Shown here one piece after another: positions 15,624 through 24,851 of a stretch of DNA of 64,000 nucleotides (position 1 is the first letter of the stretch; the number at the start of each line of letters is the position of its first letter). The notes beneath the pieces were generated by a model, which saw only the letters and a list, made by a program, of their open reading frames with translations, was not told where the DNA came from and searched no databases. The position numbers were made by a program, and so were the translations under genes. This DNA comes from Duganella sp. BJB480 (lineage in GTDB: Bacteria > Pseudomonadota > Gammaproteobacteria > Burkholderiales > Burkholderiaceae_D), in the NCBI GenBank assembly GCA_003416985.1, contig QVIN01000003.1:124001-188000 (forward strand), given 5' to 3'.

Positions 15624-16282
15624 TATGCGTTCTCGCTCAGCCATTGGTGCAGCTCGGCCACGGTAGCTGCCGAGTACAACGGATTGCAGGCGGCCAATTG
15701 GTCGGCCGGATGCGCACCGTACTGGACCGCGATGGCGGACGCGCCGGCATTGTTCGCCATCAGCAGATCGTGCGAAGTATCGCCGATCATCACCGTACGG
15801 CGCATATCCTGGCCCAACTCCCGCGTCAGCTCCTGCAGCATGGCGGGATGCGGCTTGGAGAAGGTTTCGTCTGCGCAACGGGTGGCATCAAACATGGACA
15901 ACAGTTTGACGTCGTTCATGGCGCGGTTCAGGCCGACCCGGCTCTTGCCGGTGGCCACCGCCAGGAAATAGCCGTTCTGCGACAACTCCGTCAGCATGTC
16001 GTGCACGCCCGGGAACAGCGTCAGCTCGTGGTCGCGCGACAGGAAATGATAGCGGTAACGCTCCACCATGCGTGGATAGTAGGATGGATCGATCTCCGGC
16101 AACACCGCCTGCATGGCTTCATGCAGGCCGAGGCCAATCACGTGGGCGGCCACGTCGTCGCGCGGGATCGGCAGGGACAGGTCCCTGGCCGACGCCTGGA
16201 TGCACTTGACGATCGTTGACGTTGAATCCATCAACGTTCCATCCCAATCGAAGACGATTAAGTCGAATTGCTTTCTTGCCAT
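15623..16282 (-). CDS. HAD-family phosphatase, phosphoglycolate phosphatase-like
   Basis: This is a HAD superfamily hydrolase of the Gph/Cof-type subgroup. Motif I is FDWDGTLMDS, with the aspartate nucleophile and acid-base aspartate. Motif II/III are VATGKSRVGL and SKPHPAML, and motif IV is MIGDTSHDLLMANNAG. The true substrate is not fixed by sequence. I choose the ATG at 16282 (MARKQFDLIV, 219 residues). A TTG at 16318 would extend it through a hairpin that lies between an AAGGAG and this ATG, an unusual leader described separately. Confidence 0.85.
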   Translation of the reverse strand: MARKQFDLIVFDWDGTLMDSTSTIVKCIQASARDLSLPIPRDDVAAHVIGLGLHEAMQAVLPEIDPSYYPRMVERYRYHFLSRDHELTLFPGVHDMLTELSQNGYFLAVATGKSRVGLNRAMNDVKLLSMFDATRCADETFSKPHPAMLQELTRELGQDMRRTVMIGDTSHDLLMANNAGASAIAVQYGAHPADQLAACNPLYSAATVAELHQWLSENA

Positions 16283-16287
16283 GTCTT

Positions 16288-16315
16288 CCGGCCTGCAACC
16301 GCAGGCCGGCTCCTT
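16288..16315 (-). promoter_or_regulatory. ribosome site separated from ATG by a hairpin
   Basis: On the coding strand AAGGAG is followed at once by a 9-bp hairpin (CCGGCCTGC, loop GGTT, GCAGGCCGG), then AAGAC and the ATG at 16282. Folding would bring the ribosome site to a normal 5-nt spacing. A weak GGAAG next to the ATG is the alternative. The hairpin lacks a U tract, so it is a poor terminator for rluC. Confidence 0.35.
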
Positions 16316-16331
16316 CAATAAATATTTACGA

Positions 16332-17315
16332 TTAGTTAAGAGGTTTCCCCAAGCTTAGCAAGAATCGCTCACATTCGGTGGCTAAAGGCGCGTTCAGCGT
16401 CATGATTTTGCCGGAATCCGGATGGGTAAACGTGATCTGATGCGCGTGCAAGAACATGCGCTTGAGCGCGCCGCGCGTGGCGTCGGCTTTCAGCAAGGCG
16501 CGGTTCAGGGCAAAATCGCCGTATTTGTCGTCACCTACGATGGCGAAGCCGGAAGATGACAGGTGCACGCGGATCTGGTGGGTACGGCCGGTCTTCAGTT
16601 CTGCCTCCAGCAGGGCGAAGTCCTTGAATTTCTTCAGCAGCGTGAACACGGTATGCGACGGCATGCCGTCGGCCTGCACGGCCACGCGGCGTTCGCCGTC
16701 GGCGGTGGTGTACTTGTGCAGCGGCAGCTTGACATGCTGGCGCGCATTTTTCCAGTCGCCCGCCACCATCGTCAGGTAGCGTTTGTCGGTATGGCCGTCG
16801 CGCATCTGCTCGTGCAGGCTGGTCAGCGCCGAACGCTTCTTCGCCAGCAACAGCAAACCCGAGGTGTCGCGGTCCAGCCGGTGCACCAGCTCCAGGAACT
16901 TGGCGTCCGGACGGGACGCGCGCAACTGCTCGATCACGCCGAACGATACGCCGGAACCGCCGTGCACGGCCACGCCGGCCGGCTTGTCGATCACCAGCAG
17001 GTAGGCATCCTCGAAAATCACCTTGAATTCGGCGGCCGGCACGTGGGTGGTGTCGGCCTTCTCCGCGATGCGGACCGGTGGAATACGGACGACATCACCT
17101 TGTACCAGACGGTACATCTGGTCGATACGCCCCTTGTTGACCCGCACCTCGCCCGAGCGCAGGATACGATAGACGTGACTTTTCGGCACGCCTTTGCAAA
17201 CGCGCAACAGGTAGTTATCGATGCGCTGACCGGCTTCTTCTTCAGTAATTGTGACGAATTGTGCTTGCAGCGGAACGGGGGTTGAAGGGGGAACAACATC
17301 ATTTTGCATCTTCAT
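16332..17315 (-). CDS. rluC: 23S rRNA pseudouridine synthase RluC
   Basis: RluC converts U955, U2504 and U2580 of 23S rRNA to pseudouridine in E. coli. The 327-residue protein has an N-terminal S4 domain (IDNYLLRVCKGVPKSHVYRILRSGEVRVNKGR) and the RluA-family catalytic motif HRLDRDTSGLLLLAK with its aspartate. The C-terminal KTGRTHQIRVHLSSSGFAIVGDDKYGD is conserved. It is divergent from rne across about 700 bp, a common arrangement in proteobacteria. Confidence 0.93.
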   Translation of the reverse strand: MKMQNDVVPPSTPVPLQAQFVTITEEEAGQRIDNYLLRVCKGVPKSHVYRILRSGEVRVNKGRIDQMYRLVQGDVVRIPPVRIAEKADTTHVPAAEFKVIFEDAYLLVIDKPAGVAVHGGSGVSFGVIEQLRASRPDAKFLELVHRLDRDTSGLLLLAKKRSALTSLHEQMRDGHTDKRYLTMVAGDWKNARQHVKLPLHKYTTADGERRVAVQADGMPSHTVFTLLKKFKDFALLEAELKTGRTHQIRVHLSSSGFAIVGDDKYGDFALNRALLKADATRGALKRMFLHAHQITFTHPDSGKIMTLNAPLATECERFLLSLGKPLN

Positions 17316-18012
17316 TTGCTCTGTCTTCCCAGAAATCTCTCTAAGTCCTTCATTTTGAATATATAATTGTTTCGCTGCGGTTCAATCTGCGGCAAGTGTA
17401 AGAATAAAAGCACATTTTACACAGGGGCGTCTCCACTGGCCTCGCCAAATTGCAAATTCAGAGGAAAAAAATGTATACGCACCATCCCTGACGGAATCAA
17501 GGTTGCACCGTTGTTGTAATCGGATGCCGGCAAGGATGCTGAATTAATATGGTTGGATTGTAAGGATAAAGTCCGGCCAGCTTGGTCTAGAGTCGAGCTG
17601 GCCGGTTGATGAAGTTGATAACGCTTGCCGTTTTCGCCGGACCCCATGCTTTGCTGCAAGCTCGACGGAAGGCTGAAACAAGCCTGGTTACCGAAGTTGC
17701 AATACTTGTAGTACGTAAGCCTGGATAGGATTTGGCTCTCAACGACGTTGCTCACCGCCTGCATTTCTCTGCCGTCCGTCAGGGGCCGCATGGATGAATT
17801 GCAGGTGATGCGAGCACTCGGCATGTCGATCGACCTCATGCGCCCAGTTGCGGCCGCGACGCGGACGGTTTCGTTCGCGTCTCTGCGCCGCACAGGATGG
17901 GCATACCCACCGCAATCACATTAATTCTCGCGTATATCCCTGTACCTCGCCGCCTCGGTCGTAAGAAACCGAGCGGCACAGAGATGACCTACGGGTCGCG
18001 GAGTTTATAAAA
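17316..18012 (+). other. rluC/rne intergenic region, probable long rne leader
   Basis: No convincing gene lies here. A 158-codon minus-strand reading frame (17417-17893) has no recognisable domain and poor codon bias. A perfect TATAAT at 17362-17367 on the plus strand could start an rne transcript with a leader of over 600 nt, though its -35 is weak. A hairpin at 17949-17977 (GCCG-C-CTCGGT paired with ACCGAG-CGGC) lies just before the start codon. In E. coli the long structured rne leader mediates autoregulation by RNase E; the same is inferred here. Confidence 0.45.
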
Positions 18013-21000
18013 ATGAAACGCATGTTGTTTAATGCTACGCAGCAAGAAGAACTGCGCGTAGCGATCGTCGACGGTCAGAAACTGATCGATATCGACATCG
18101 AAACCGCCGGCCGCGAACAGCGCAAATCCAACATCTACAAAGGCGTGATCACCCGCATCGAGCCGTCGCTGGAAGCTTGCTTCGTCAGCTACGGCGAAGA
18201 TCGCCACGGTTTCCTGCCATTCAAGGAAGTAGCACGCACTTACTTCCGCGAAGGCGTGGATGTACGCAACGCCTCCGTCAAGGAAGCGCTGCGCGAAGGC
18301 CAGGAAATCATGGTCCAGGTGGAAAAGGAAGAGCGCGGCAACAAGGGCGCCGCCCTGACCTCCTTCGTCTCGCTGGCCGGCCGCTACCTGGTGCTGATGC
18401 CGAACAACCCGCGCGGTGGTGGTGTTTCCCGCCGTGTCGAAGGTGAGGAGCGCCAGGAACTGCGCGAAACCATGGACAAGCTGGACCTGCCGCCAGGCAT
18501 GTCGGTGATTGCCCGCACCGCCGGCATCGGCCGCAACGTCGACGAGCTGCAGTGGGACTTGAACTACCTGATGCAACTGTGGCGCGCGATCGAAGGCGCC
18601 GGCAAGTCGGCCTCGGGCGCGTTCCTGATCTACCAGGAATCGTCGCTGGTCATCCGCGCCATCCGCGACTACTTCCAGCCGGACATCGGCGAAATCCTGA
18701 TCGACACCGACGACATCTACGAGCAGGCTCACCAGTTCATGAGCCACGTGATGCCGGACATGGTCCACCGCGTCAAGCGCTACAGCGACGACGTGCCGCT
18801 GTTCTCCCGCTTCCAGATCGAGCACCAGATCGAAACCGCCTACAGCCGCACCGTGCCGCTGCCATCGGGCGGCGCCATCGTGATCGACCACACCGAAGCG
18901 CTGGTCTCGGTCGACGTCAACTCGGCCCGCGCCACCCGCGGCTCGGACATCGAAACCACCGCCTTCAACACCAACTGCGAAGCGGCCGAGGAAGTGGCCC
19001 GCCAGCTGCGCCTGCGCGACCTGGGCGGCCTGATCGTGATCGACTTCATCGACATGGAAGTGGCCAAGAACCAGCGCGAAGTCGAACAGCGCCTGAAGGA
19101 CGCGCTGCACCACGACCGCGCCCGTGTCCAGATGGGCAAGATCTCCCGCTTCGGCCTGATGGAACTGTCGCGCCAGCGCCTGCGTCCGTCGCTGTCGGAA
19201 GGCTCGCACGTGACCTGCCCGCGCTGCTCCGGCACCGGCCACATCCGTGACACCGAATCGTCGGCCCTGCAAGTCCTGCGCATCATCCAGGAAGAGGCGA
19301 TGAAGGAAAACTCGGCCACCATCCACGTGCAGGTTCCCGTGGACGTGGCGGCCTTCCTGCTGAACGAAAAGCGCGGCGAAGTGCTCAAGATCGAGACCCG
19401 CCACCGCATCAGCATCATCCTGGTGCCGAACAAGCACCTGGAAACCCCGCACTACAAGCTCGAGCGCATCAAGCACGACGATCCGCGTCTGGAAGACAGC
19501 CAGGCGAGCTACTCGCTGGCCGAGCAAGCCGAAACCGACATGGCCTACAGCAAGCGCCAGAAGGAAGAAGCCAAGCCGCGCCAGGAAGCCATGGTCAAGA
19601 CCATCACCCCGGACCAGCCGGCACCGCTGGTCGAGCGCAAGCCGACCGAAACCGTCATCAAGCCAGCGCCGGCCCCGGTGCCAGCGCCAGCCGAGCAAGG
19701 TTTCTTCGCCAAGCTGTTCAGCTTCCTGAGCCCGAAACCGGCGCCGACGGCCCTGCCGCAGCAGCCGACCATCGTGGTCAAGGCGCCGTCCGGCGACCGT
19801 GGCGAGCGCAACCCACGTGGCCCACGCGGCCGCAACCGTAACGGCAAGGGCACGGGCCGCGGCGAGCGCGAAGAGCGCGAACCAGGCGCAGCCCGTCCGG
19901 CGGCGGACGAAGCGAAGGCGGCGGACGCCAATGGCCGTCCGCCACGCCCACCGCGTCTACCGCGCGAGCCACGCGAGCCGCGTGAAAACCAGGCGGCGGA
20001 AGGCCAGGCCCCACGCGAACGCGCCGAGCGTCCTGAGCGCGCCGAGCGCACTCCGCGTCCTCCACGCGAACCACGCGCAGACAAAGCGCCAGTCGAAGCC
20101 AAGGTTGAGGAATTGGCGCTGAACGTCGGCGTACCGTCGACCGGCCCGGTGACCGAAGCGGCCACCAGCATCCTGAAAACCGCGCCGAGCACCGGCCCGG
20201 AAGGCGAGGAAAACGACGCAGCGGTGGACGGTGAAGAGCCGCGTCGTCGTCGTCGTCGTGGCGGCCGCAACCGCAATCGCCGCGACCGTGACGGCGCCGA
20301 AGGTGTCGAAGGCGCGGAAGGCCAGGAATCGGCGGCGGGTGAAGCCGGCGAGCAAGGCGAGCAGATCGCCCTGAGCTTCAGCGCACCGGCAACCGCAGCA
20401 ACCGAGGCCGCAGTCACCCCGGCCGCAGTGGAAGCAGCCATCGCAGTGGCAGCACCGGCAGTGGAAGCGCCAGTCGCCGCCGCGCCGGTAGCCGCCGAAG
20501 CACCGGCCGCCGAGCCAGTCGTCGCAGCCGTGGTGGCGCCGGAACCGGCCCCAGTGGTCGAAGCGCCAGCTGTAGTCGCAGCGCCTGTGGTGGAAGCCGC
20601 ACCGGTCGTCGTCGAGCCAGTAGCCACCGTGGTGGAAGCACCCGCAGCACCGGTCGAAGCGTCGGTCGTGGTGGAAGCCCCGGCCGTGGTGGCTGAAGTT
20701 GCCGCCCCTGTCGTGGTGGAAGCCGCGCCAGTCGCGCCAACGCCAGCCCCGGCGCCAGTCGTCGCAGCGCCAGTGGCAGCCGAACCGGTGGCCGCAGCGC
20801 CAGCACCAACGCCAGCGCCGGCACCAGTAGCGCCATCGGCCCCGATCGACCTGCAAGCTGTGCTCGGCTCCGCCGGCCTGACGCTGGCAGCCACCGATCC
20901 AGCCAAGCTGCGCGCCGCCCAGGAAGCAGCCGCCAAGGCAGTCGCACCGGTCCGCGTTCCCCGTGAACGCAAGCCGCTGCCGCCGCAAAATGACGAGCCG

Positions 21001-21027
21001 CTGGTCCAGGTGGACACCCGCCGCTAA
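18013..21027 (+). CDS. rne: ribonuclease E
   Basis: RNase E is the essential endonuclease that starts mRNA decay and processes stable RNAs. The 1004-residue protein has the S1 RNA-binding domain (about residues 35-120) and the DNase I-like catalytic subdomain with the metal aspartates D301 (VSVDVNSARATRG) and D344 (LIVIDFIDM). The Zn-link follows with C402 and C405 (CPRC). From about residue 540 it becomes a disordered scaffold: Arg/Pro-rich blocks, a six-arginine run, then a long Pro/Ala/Val/Glu tract and a short conserved-looking tail. A GGAG lies 9 bp before the ATG. Confidence 0.96.
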   Translation: MKRMLFNATQQEELRVAIVDGQKLIDIDIETAGREQRKSNIYKGVITRIEPSLEACFVSYGEDRHGFLPFKEVARTYFREGVDVRNASVKEALREGQEIMVQVEKEERGNKGAALTSFVSLAGRYLVLMPNNPRGGGVSRRVEGEERQELRETMDKLDLPPGMSVIARTAGIGRNVDELQWDLNYLMQLWRAIEGAGKSASGAFLIYQESSLVIRAIRDYFQPDIGEILIDTDDIYEQAHQFMSHVMPDMVHRVKRYSDDVPLFSRFQIEHQIETAYSRTVPLPSGGAIVIDHTEALVSVDVNSARATRGSDIETTAFNTNCEAAEEVARQLRLRDLGGLIVIDFIDMEVAKNQREVEQRLKDALHHDRARVQMGKISRFGLMELSRQRLRPSLSEGSHVTCPRCSGTGHIRDTESSALQVLRIIQEEAMKENSATIHVQVPVDVAAFLLNEKRGEVLKIETRHRISIILVPNKHLETPHYKLERIKHDDPRLEDSQASYSLAEQAETDMAYSKRQKEEAKPRQEAMVKTITPDQPAPLVERKPTETVIKPAPAPVPAPAEQGFFAKLFSFLSPKPAPTALPQQPTIVVKAPSGDRGERNPRGPRGRNRNGKGTGRGEREEREPGAARPAADEAKAADANGRPPRPPRLPREPREPRENQAAEGQAPRERAERPERAERTPRPPREPRADKAPVEAKVEELALNVGVPSTGPVTEAATSILKTAPSTGPEGEENDAAVDGEEPRRRRRRGGRNRNRRDRDGAEGVEGAEGQESAAGEAGEQGEQIALSFSAPATAATEAAVTPAAVEAAIAVAAPAVEAPVAAAPVAAEAPAAEPVVAAVVAPEPAPVVEAPAVVAAPVVEAAPVVVEPVATVVEAPAAPVEASVVVEAPAVVAEVAAPVVVEAAPVAPTPAPAPVVAAPVAAEPVAAAPAPTPAPAPVAPSAPIDLQAVLGSAGLTLAATDPAKLRAAQEAAAKAVAPVRVPRERKPLPPQNDEPLVQVDTRR
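20390..20835 (+). repeat. low-complexity Pro/Ala/Val/Glu-coding tract in rne
   Basis: The segment encodes imperfect repeats of the type (V)VEAPA, APVVA and AAPV for about 150 residues. The DNA repeat units are degenerate (GTGGAAGC, GCGCCAGT) rather than exact tandem copies. Upstream, at 20242-20259, six CGT codons in a row encode six arginines in a gene that mostly uses CGC. Such tracts vary in length between strains of many species. Confidence 0.7.
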
Positions 21028-21050
21028 TCGCAGCGGATAGCAACACCCCA

Positions 21051-21107
21051 AAGCCCCGCCGGCACCGGACGCGCTCTTGAGCGCGTTCAGGCCGGCGGGG
21101 CTTTTTT
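21051..21107 (+). terminator. rne intrinsic terminator
   Basis: A 10-bp stem GCCCCGCCGG (21053-21062) pairs with CCGGCGGGGC (21092-21101) and is followed by six T. The loop itself contains an inner hairpin, GCGCTC-TT-GAGCGC at 21071-21084. It begins 24 bp after the rne stop. Confidence 0.93.
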
Positions 21108-21210
21108 AATGGAGCCCCGCCCCACCGAGTTGGCGGCGGCGTGCTATCGTAGCTTCTTGTAGTTGTCCAACTGTTGCCCCGCATTTCAAAAACAGCAAGA
21201 TTGTAGAGTC

Positions 21211-22320
21211 ATGGCAGAGAAAATCATCATGATGGCCAGCCAGCGCCCCGCGCCGCCCGCCATCCCCGCGATCCTGGAAGCGCCGACCGGCCTGCTGAGC
21301 GACCAGCTGGCGCGCCCGCTGCACGACCTGCGCATCTCCGTCACCGACCGCTGCAATTTCCGCTGCGTCTACTGCATGCCCAAGGCGGTGTTCGACAACG
21401 ACTACCAATACCTGCCGCACACCTCGCTGCTGACGTTCGAGGAAATCACCCGCCTGGCGAAAACCTTCATCGCCCACGGCGTCGAAAAAATCCGCCTGAC
21501 CGGCGGCGAACCGCTGCTGCGCAAAAACCTCGAACGGCTGGTCGCCATGCTGGCCGAGCTCAAGACCATCCACGGCAAGCCGCTCGACCTGACGCTGACC
21601 ACCAACGCCTCGCTGCTGGCGCGCAAAGCCCAATCGCTCAAGGACGCCGGCCTGCAGCGCATCACCGTCTCGCTTGACGCGCTCGACAACGCCACCTTCC
21701 AGCGCATGAACGACGTCGACTTCTCGGTCGACGATGTGCTGCGCGGGATCGATGCGGCACATCAAGTGGGACTGGGCCCGATCAAGATCAACATGGTGGT
21801 CAAGGCCGGCATGAACGACCAGGAAATCCTGCCGATGGCCCGCCATTTCAGGCACACGCCCTACATCCTGCGCTTCATCGAGTACATGGACGTGGGCGCC
21901 TCCAATGGCTGGAAGATGGACGAGGTGATACCATCGTCCGAAGTCGTGCGCCGCATCCACGCCGAGATGCCGTTGACGCCACTGGACGCCAACTACACCG
22001 GCGAAACCGCCGCGCGCTGGCGCTACGCCGATGGCGGCGGCGAGATCGGCCTGATCTCCAGCGTCACCCAGGCCTTCTGCAGCGACTGCAGCCGCGCACG
22101 CCTGTCGACCGAGGGCAAGCTGTACACCTGCCTGTTCGCCAGCAGCGGCCACGATCTGCGCGCCCTGCTGCGCGACGGCCGCAGCGACGAGGAAATCAGC
22201 ACCGTGCTGGCGCACCTGTGGCGCGCGCGCGGCGACCGCTACTCGGAACTGCGCACCAACAATACCGACGGCCTGCAACGCAGCGCCAACAAGGTGGAAA
22301 TGTCTTACATCGGAGGGTAG
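21211..22320 (+). CDS. moaA: GTP 3',8-cyclase MoaA
   Basis: MoaA is the radical SAM enzyme that starts molybdenum cofactor synthesis by converting GTP to 3',8-cH2GTP, later cPMP. The radical SAM cysteines are C48, C52 and C55 (CNFRCVYC). The second, GTP-binding [4Fe-4S] cluster is seen in [21 protein letters not shown]. The protein ends in the conserved Gly-Gly (SYIGG). I start at the ATG at 21211; a later ATG at 21232 and an upstream TTG are possible. The stop is followed within 2 bp by the mobA-moeA fusion. Confidence 0.95.
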   Translation: MAEKIIMMASQRPAPPAIPAILEAPTGLLSDQLARPLHDLRISVTDRCNFRCVYCMPKAVFDNDYQYLPHTSLLTFEEITRLAKTFIAHGVEKIRLTGGEPLLRKNLERLVAMLAELKTIHGKPLDLTLTTNASLLARKAQSLKDAGLQRITVSLDALDNATFQRMNDVDFSVDDVLRGIDAAHQVGLGPIKINMVVKAGMNDQEILPMARHFRHTPYILRFIEYMDVGASNGWKMDEVIPSSEVVRRIHAEMPLTPLDANYTGETAARWRYADGGGEIGLISSVTQAFCSDCSRARLSTEGKLYTCLFASSGHDLRALLRDGRSDEEISTVLAHLWRARGDRYSELRTNNTDGLQRSANKVEMSYIGG

Positions 22321-22321
22321 T

Positions 22322-24214
22322 TTGTCTTTGAAGAGCAAAGTCACAGGGCTGATCCTGGCGGGCGGACGCGGCACGCGCATGGGCCGCGTCGACAAGGGCC
22401 TGCAGCCGTTCCGCAGCACGACGCTGGTCGAACACGTGATGCGCCGCCTGGCGCCGCAGGCCGCTGGCATCGTCATCAACGCCAACCGCAACCTGCCGCA
22501 GTACCAGGCGGTGGCGGGCGAGGCGCCGGTGCTGCCGGACTACCTGGACGGCTTCGAAGGCCCGCTGGCCGGCCTGCAAATCGGCCTGCAGTACTGCCCC
22601 ACCGAACTGCTGTTGACGGCTCCCTGCGACTCGCCCTTCCTGCCGGCCGACCTGGCCGAACGCCTGCACGCGGCCATGCTGGCGCAGGACGCCGACGTCG
22701 CGCTGGCAGTGACCATGGAATCCGAAGACGGCGGCGAGCCGCAGCGGCAACTGCATCCTGTGTTCGCGCTGCTCAAGGCCAGCCTGCTGCCGCAGCTGGA
22801 CGCCTACCTCGCCACCGGCGCGCGCCGCATGGAGAGCTGGTACAAATCGCTGCGCGTGGCCGAAGTGATGTTCAACGACGCCGACGCCTTCCGCAACATC
22901 AACACGCTGGCCGAGCTGCAGCAGCACGAGCGCGCGCCCGCGCCAGCGGCCGCTGCCGCAGCCCCGGCCGGCGAGCCCGATGCCATGCCGGTCGCCGAAG
23001 CGCAACGCATCATCTGCGAGCGCATGACGCCCATCGCCGCCACCGAAACGCTGCCCCTGCGCTCCGCCCTCGACCGCGTGCTGGCCGAGGACATCGTCTC
23101 GCCGATCAACGTGCCGGCCTACGACAACTCGGCGATGGACGGCTACGCGCTGCGCGGCGCCGACCTGCCCGCGGCCGGCGCGCCCGACGTCACCTTCAAA
23201 GTGATCGGCATCGCCTACGCCGGCCGCCCTTGCACGCAAACGCCGCAGGCCGGCGAATGCATCCGCATCATGACCGGCGCCGCCATTCCGCCCGGCTGCG
23301 ACAGCGTGCTGCCGCAGGAACTGGCCGCGCACATCTGCGCCGACACCGTCACCATCGCGCACGGCGCCATCCGCACCGGCGCCAACCGCCGCTTCGCCGG
23401 CGAAGACCTGAAGGCCGGCGGCATCGCCCTGGTCAAGGGCAAAATCCTGCGCCCGGCCGACCTGGGCCTGGTGGCCTCGCTCGGCATCGGCGAAGTGGCC
23501 GTGCAGCGCAAGCTGCGCGTGGCCTTCTTCTCCACCGGCGACGAACTGCGCTCGCTGGGTGACAGCCTCGATGAAGGCTGCGTCTACGACAGCAACCGCT
23601 ACACCCTGTTCGGCATGCTGACGCGGCTCGGCTGCGAGATCATCGACATGGGCATCGTGCGCGACGACCCGGCCGCGCTGGAAGCGGCGCTGCGCGAAAC
23701 GAGCGCGCAGGCCGACGCCATCATCACCTCCGGCGGCGTCTCCGAAGGCGCGGCCGACTACACGCGCGACATCCTCGCCCGCATCGGCGACGTCGCCTTC
23801 TGGAAGCTGGCGATGCGTCCCGGCCGTCCGCTCGCCTTCGGCCAGATCCGAACGGAGGCAGGCAGCGCCTGGCTGTTTGGCCTGCCCGGCAATCCAGTGG
23901 CGGTGATGGTGTCGTTCTACCTGTTCGCCCGTCCCGCGCTGCTGCGCATGATGGGCGCGCAATCGACGCTGCCCATGATGCAGGCCCGCTGCACCGAAGC
24001 GATCCGCAAGCGCCCCGGCCGCACCGAATACCAGCGCGGCATCGTCAGCGCCGGCGCCGGCGGCGAACCGCAAGTGCGCCTCACCGGCGCGCAAGGCTCG
24101 GGCATCCTGCGCTCGATGACCGAGGCGAACTGCATCGTCGTGCTGCGCGAGGCGCAAGCCAGCGTCGCCGCCGGCGAGATGGTCGACGTGCTGCTGTTCG
24201 ACGGCCTGGTCTGA
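22322..24214 (+). CDS. MobA-MoeA fusion for molybdenum cofactor maturation
   Basis: One 630-codon frame joins two enzymes. Residues 1-202 are MobA, which attaches GMP to molybdopterin: the nucleotide loop LILAGGRGTRMGRVDKG and TAPCDSPFLP are intact. Residues 203-221 are an Ala/Pro linker. Residues 222-630 are MoeA, which inserts molybdenum: NVPAYDNSAMDGYALRG, FFSTGDELRSLG, ITSGGVSEGAADY and FGLPGNPVAVMVSF are all present. The start is a TTG at 22322 with GGAGGG 4 bp upstream and no suitable ATG. It follows moaA directly, so GTP cyclisation, Mo insertion and guanylylation are encoded together. Confidence 0.93.
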   Translation: MSLKSKVTGLILAGGRGTRMGRVDKGLQPFRSTTLVEHVMRRLAPQAAGIVINANRNLPQYQAVAGEAPVLPDYLDGFEGPLAGLQIGLQYCPTELLLTAPCDSPFLPADLAERLHAAMLAQDADVALAVTMESEDGGEPQRQLHPVFALLKASLLPQLDAYLATGARRMESWYKSLRVAEVMFNDADAFRNINTLAELQQHERAPAPAAAAAAPAGEPDAMPVAEAQRIICERMTPIAATETLPLRSALDRVLAEDIVSPINVPAYDNSAMDGYALRGADLPAAGAPDVTFKVIGIAYAGRPCTQTPQAGECIRIMTGAAIPPGCDSVLPQELAAHICADTVTIAHGAIRTGANRRFAGEDLKAGGIALVKGKILRPADLGLVASLGIGEVAVQRKLRVAFFSTGDELRSLGDSLDEGCVYDSNRYTLFGMLTRLGCEIIDMGIVRDDPAALEAALRETSAQADAIITSGGVSEGAADYTRDILARIGDVAFWKLAMRPGRPLAFGQIRTEAGSAWLFGLPGNPVAVMVSFYLFARPALLRMMGAQSTLPMMQARCTEAIRKRPGRTEYQRGIVSAGAGGEPQVRLTGAQGSGILRSMTEANCIVVLREAQASVAAGEMVDVLLFDGLV

Positions 24215-24218
24215 GCCG

Positions 24219-24851
24219 ATGCTCCAACCCAGCGTGAACCCGCGCCTGCGCATCCGCAACCTGCAATCGCCGCTGGCCGGCCCGTTCTCGTTCGATCTCG
24301 AAGCGGGCCAATGCCTGACCATCTCCGGCCCGTCCGGCGCCGGCAAAAGCCTGCTGCTGCGGATGTTGTGTGACCTCGATCCCAACACCGGCGAGGCGCT
24401 GCTGAACGGCCAGCCGCGCGCCGGCATGAGCGCCCCCGCGTGGCGCGCCGCCGTGGTCTACCAGCCGGCCGAAGCGGCATGGTGGCTGCCGACCGCCGGC
24501 CAGCATTTCAAGCCCGAACAGATGGAACGCGTACGCGAGCTGCTGCCGCAACTGAACCTGTCGCCGGCGCTGCTGGAGAGCGATATCGGCCGCCTCTCCA
24601 CCGGCGAGCGCCAGCGCATGGCGCTGATACGTTCGTTGGCCTGCAAGCCGCAGGTGCTGCTGCTCGACGAACCCACCGCCGCGCTGGACCCGGCCGCCGT
24701 CGCCGCCACCGAACAGCTGCTGCAAAAGGAACTGGCGGCGGGACTGTCCATCGTGCTGGTCACGCACTCCGAATCGCAGGCGCAAACGCTGGGCCACCGC
24801 GCGATGACGATGCGCGACCGTCGCCTCGCCGACAACGGAGCCGCACCATGA
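24219..24851 (+). CDS. fetA: FetA-like ABC exporter ATPase
   Basis: This is the ATP-binding half of an FetAB (YbbL/YbbM) exporter, linked in E. coli to iron export and peroxide resistance. The 210-residue protein has Walker A GPSGAGKS, the signature LSTGERQR and Walker B VLLLDEPTAALD, ending with the H-loop VTHSESQ. It overlaps the permease gene by 4 bp (ATGA). Beginning 4 bp after mobA-moeA, it could be cotranscribed with the molybdenum genes, but the substrate is inferred only from the permease family. Confidence 0.82.
   Translation: MLQPSVNPRLRIRNLQSPLAGPFSFDLEAGQCLTISGPSGAGKSLLLRMLCDLDPNTGEALLNGQPRAGMSAPAWRAAVVYQPAEAAWWLPTAGQHFKPEQMERVRELLPQLNLSPALLESDIGRLSTGERQRMALIRSLACKPQVLLLDEPTAALDPAAVAATEQLLQKELAAGLSIVLVTHSESQAQTLGHRAMTMRDRRLADNGAAP

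Noticed and set aside
17417-17893. A 158-codon minus-strand frame between rluC and rne
   Set aside because: Mixed composition, no domain, no good ribosome site; better explained as the rne leader region.
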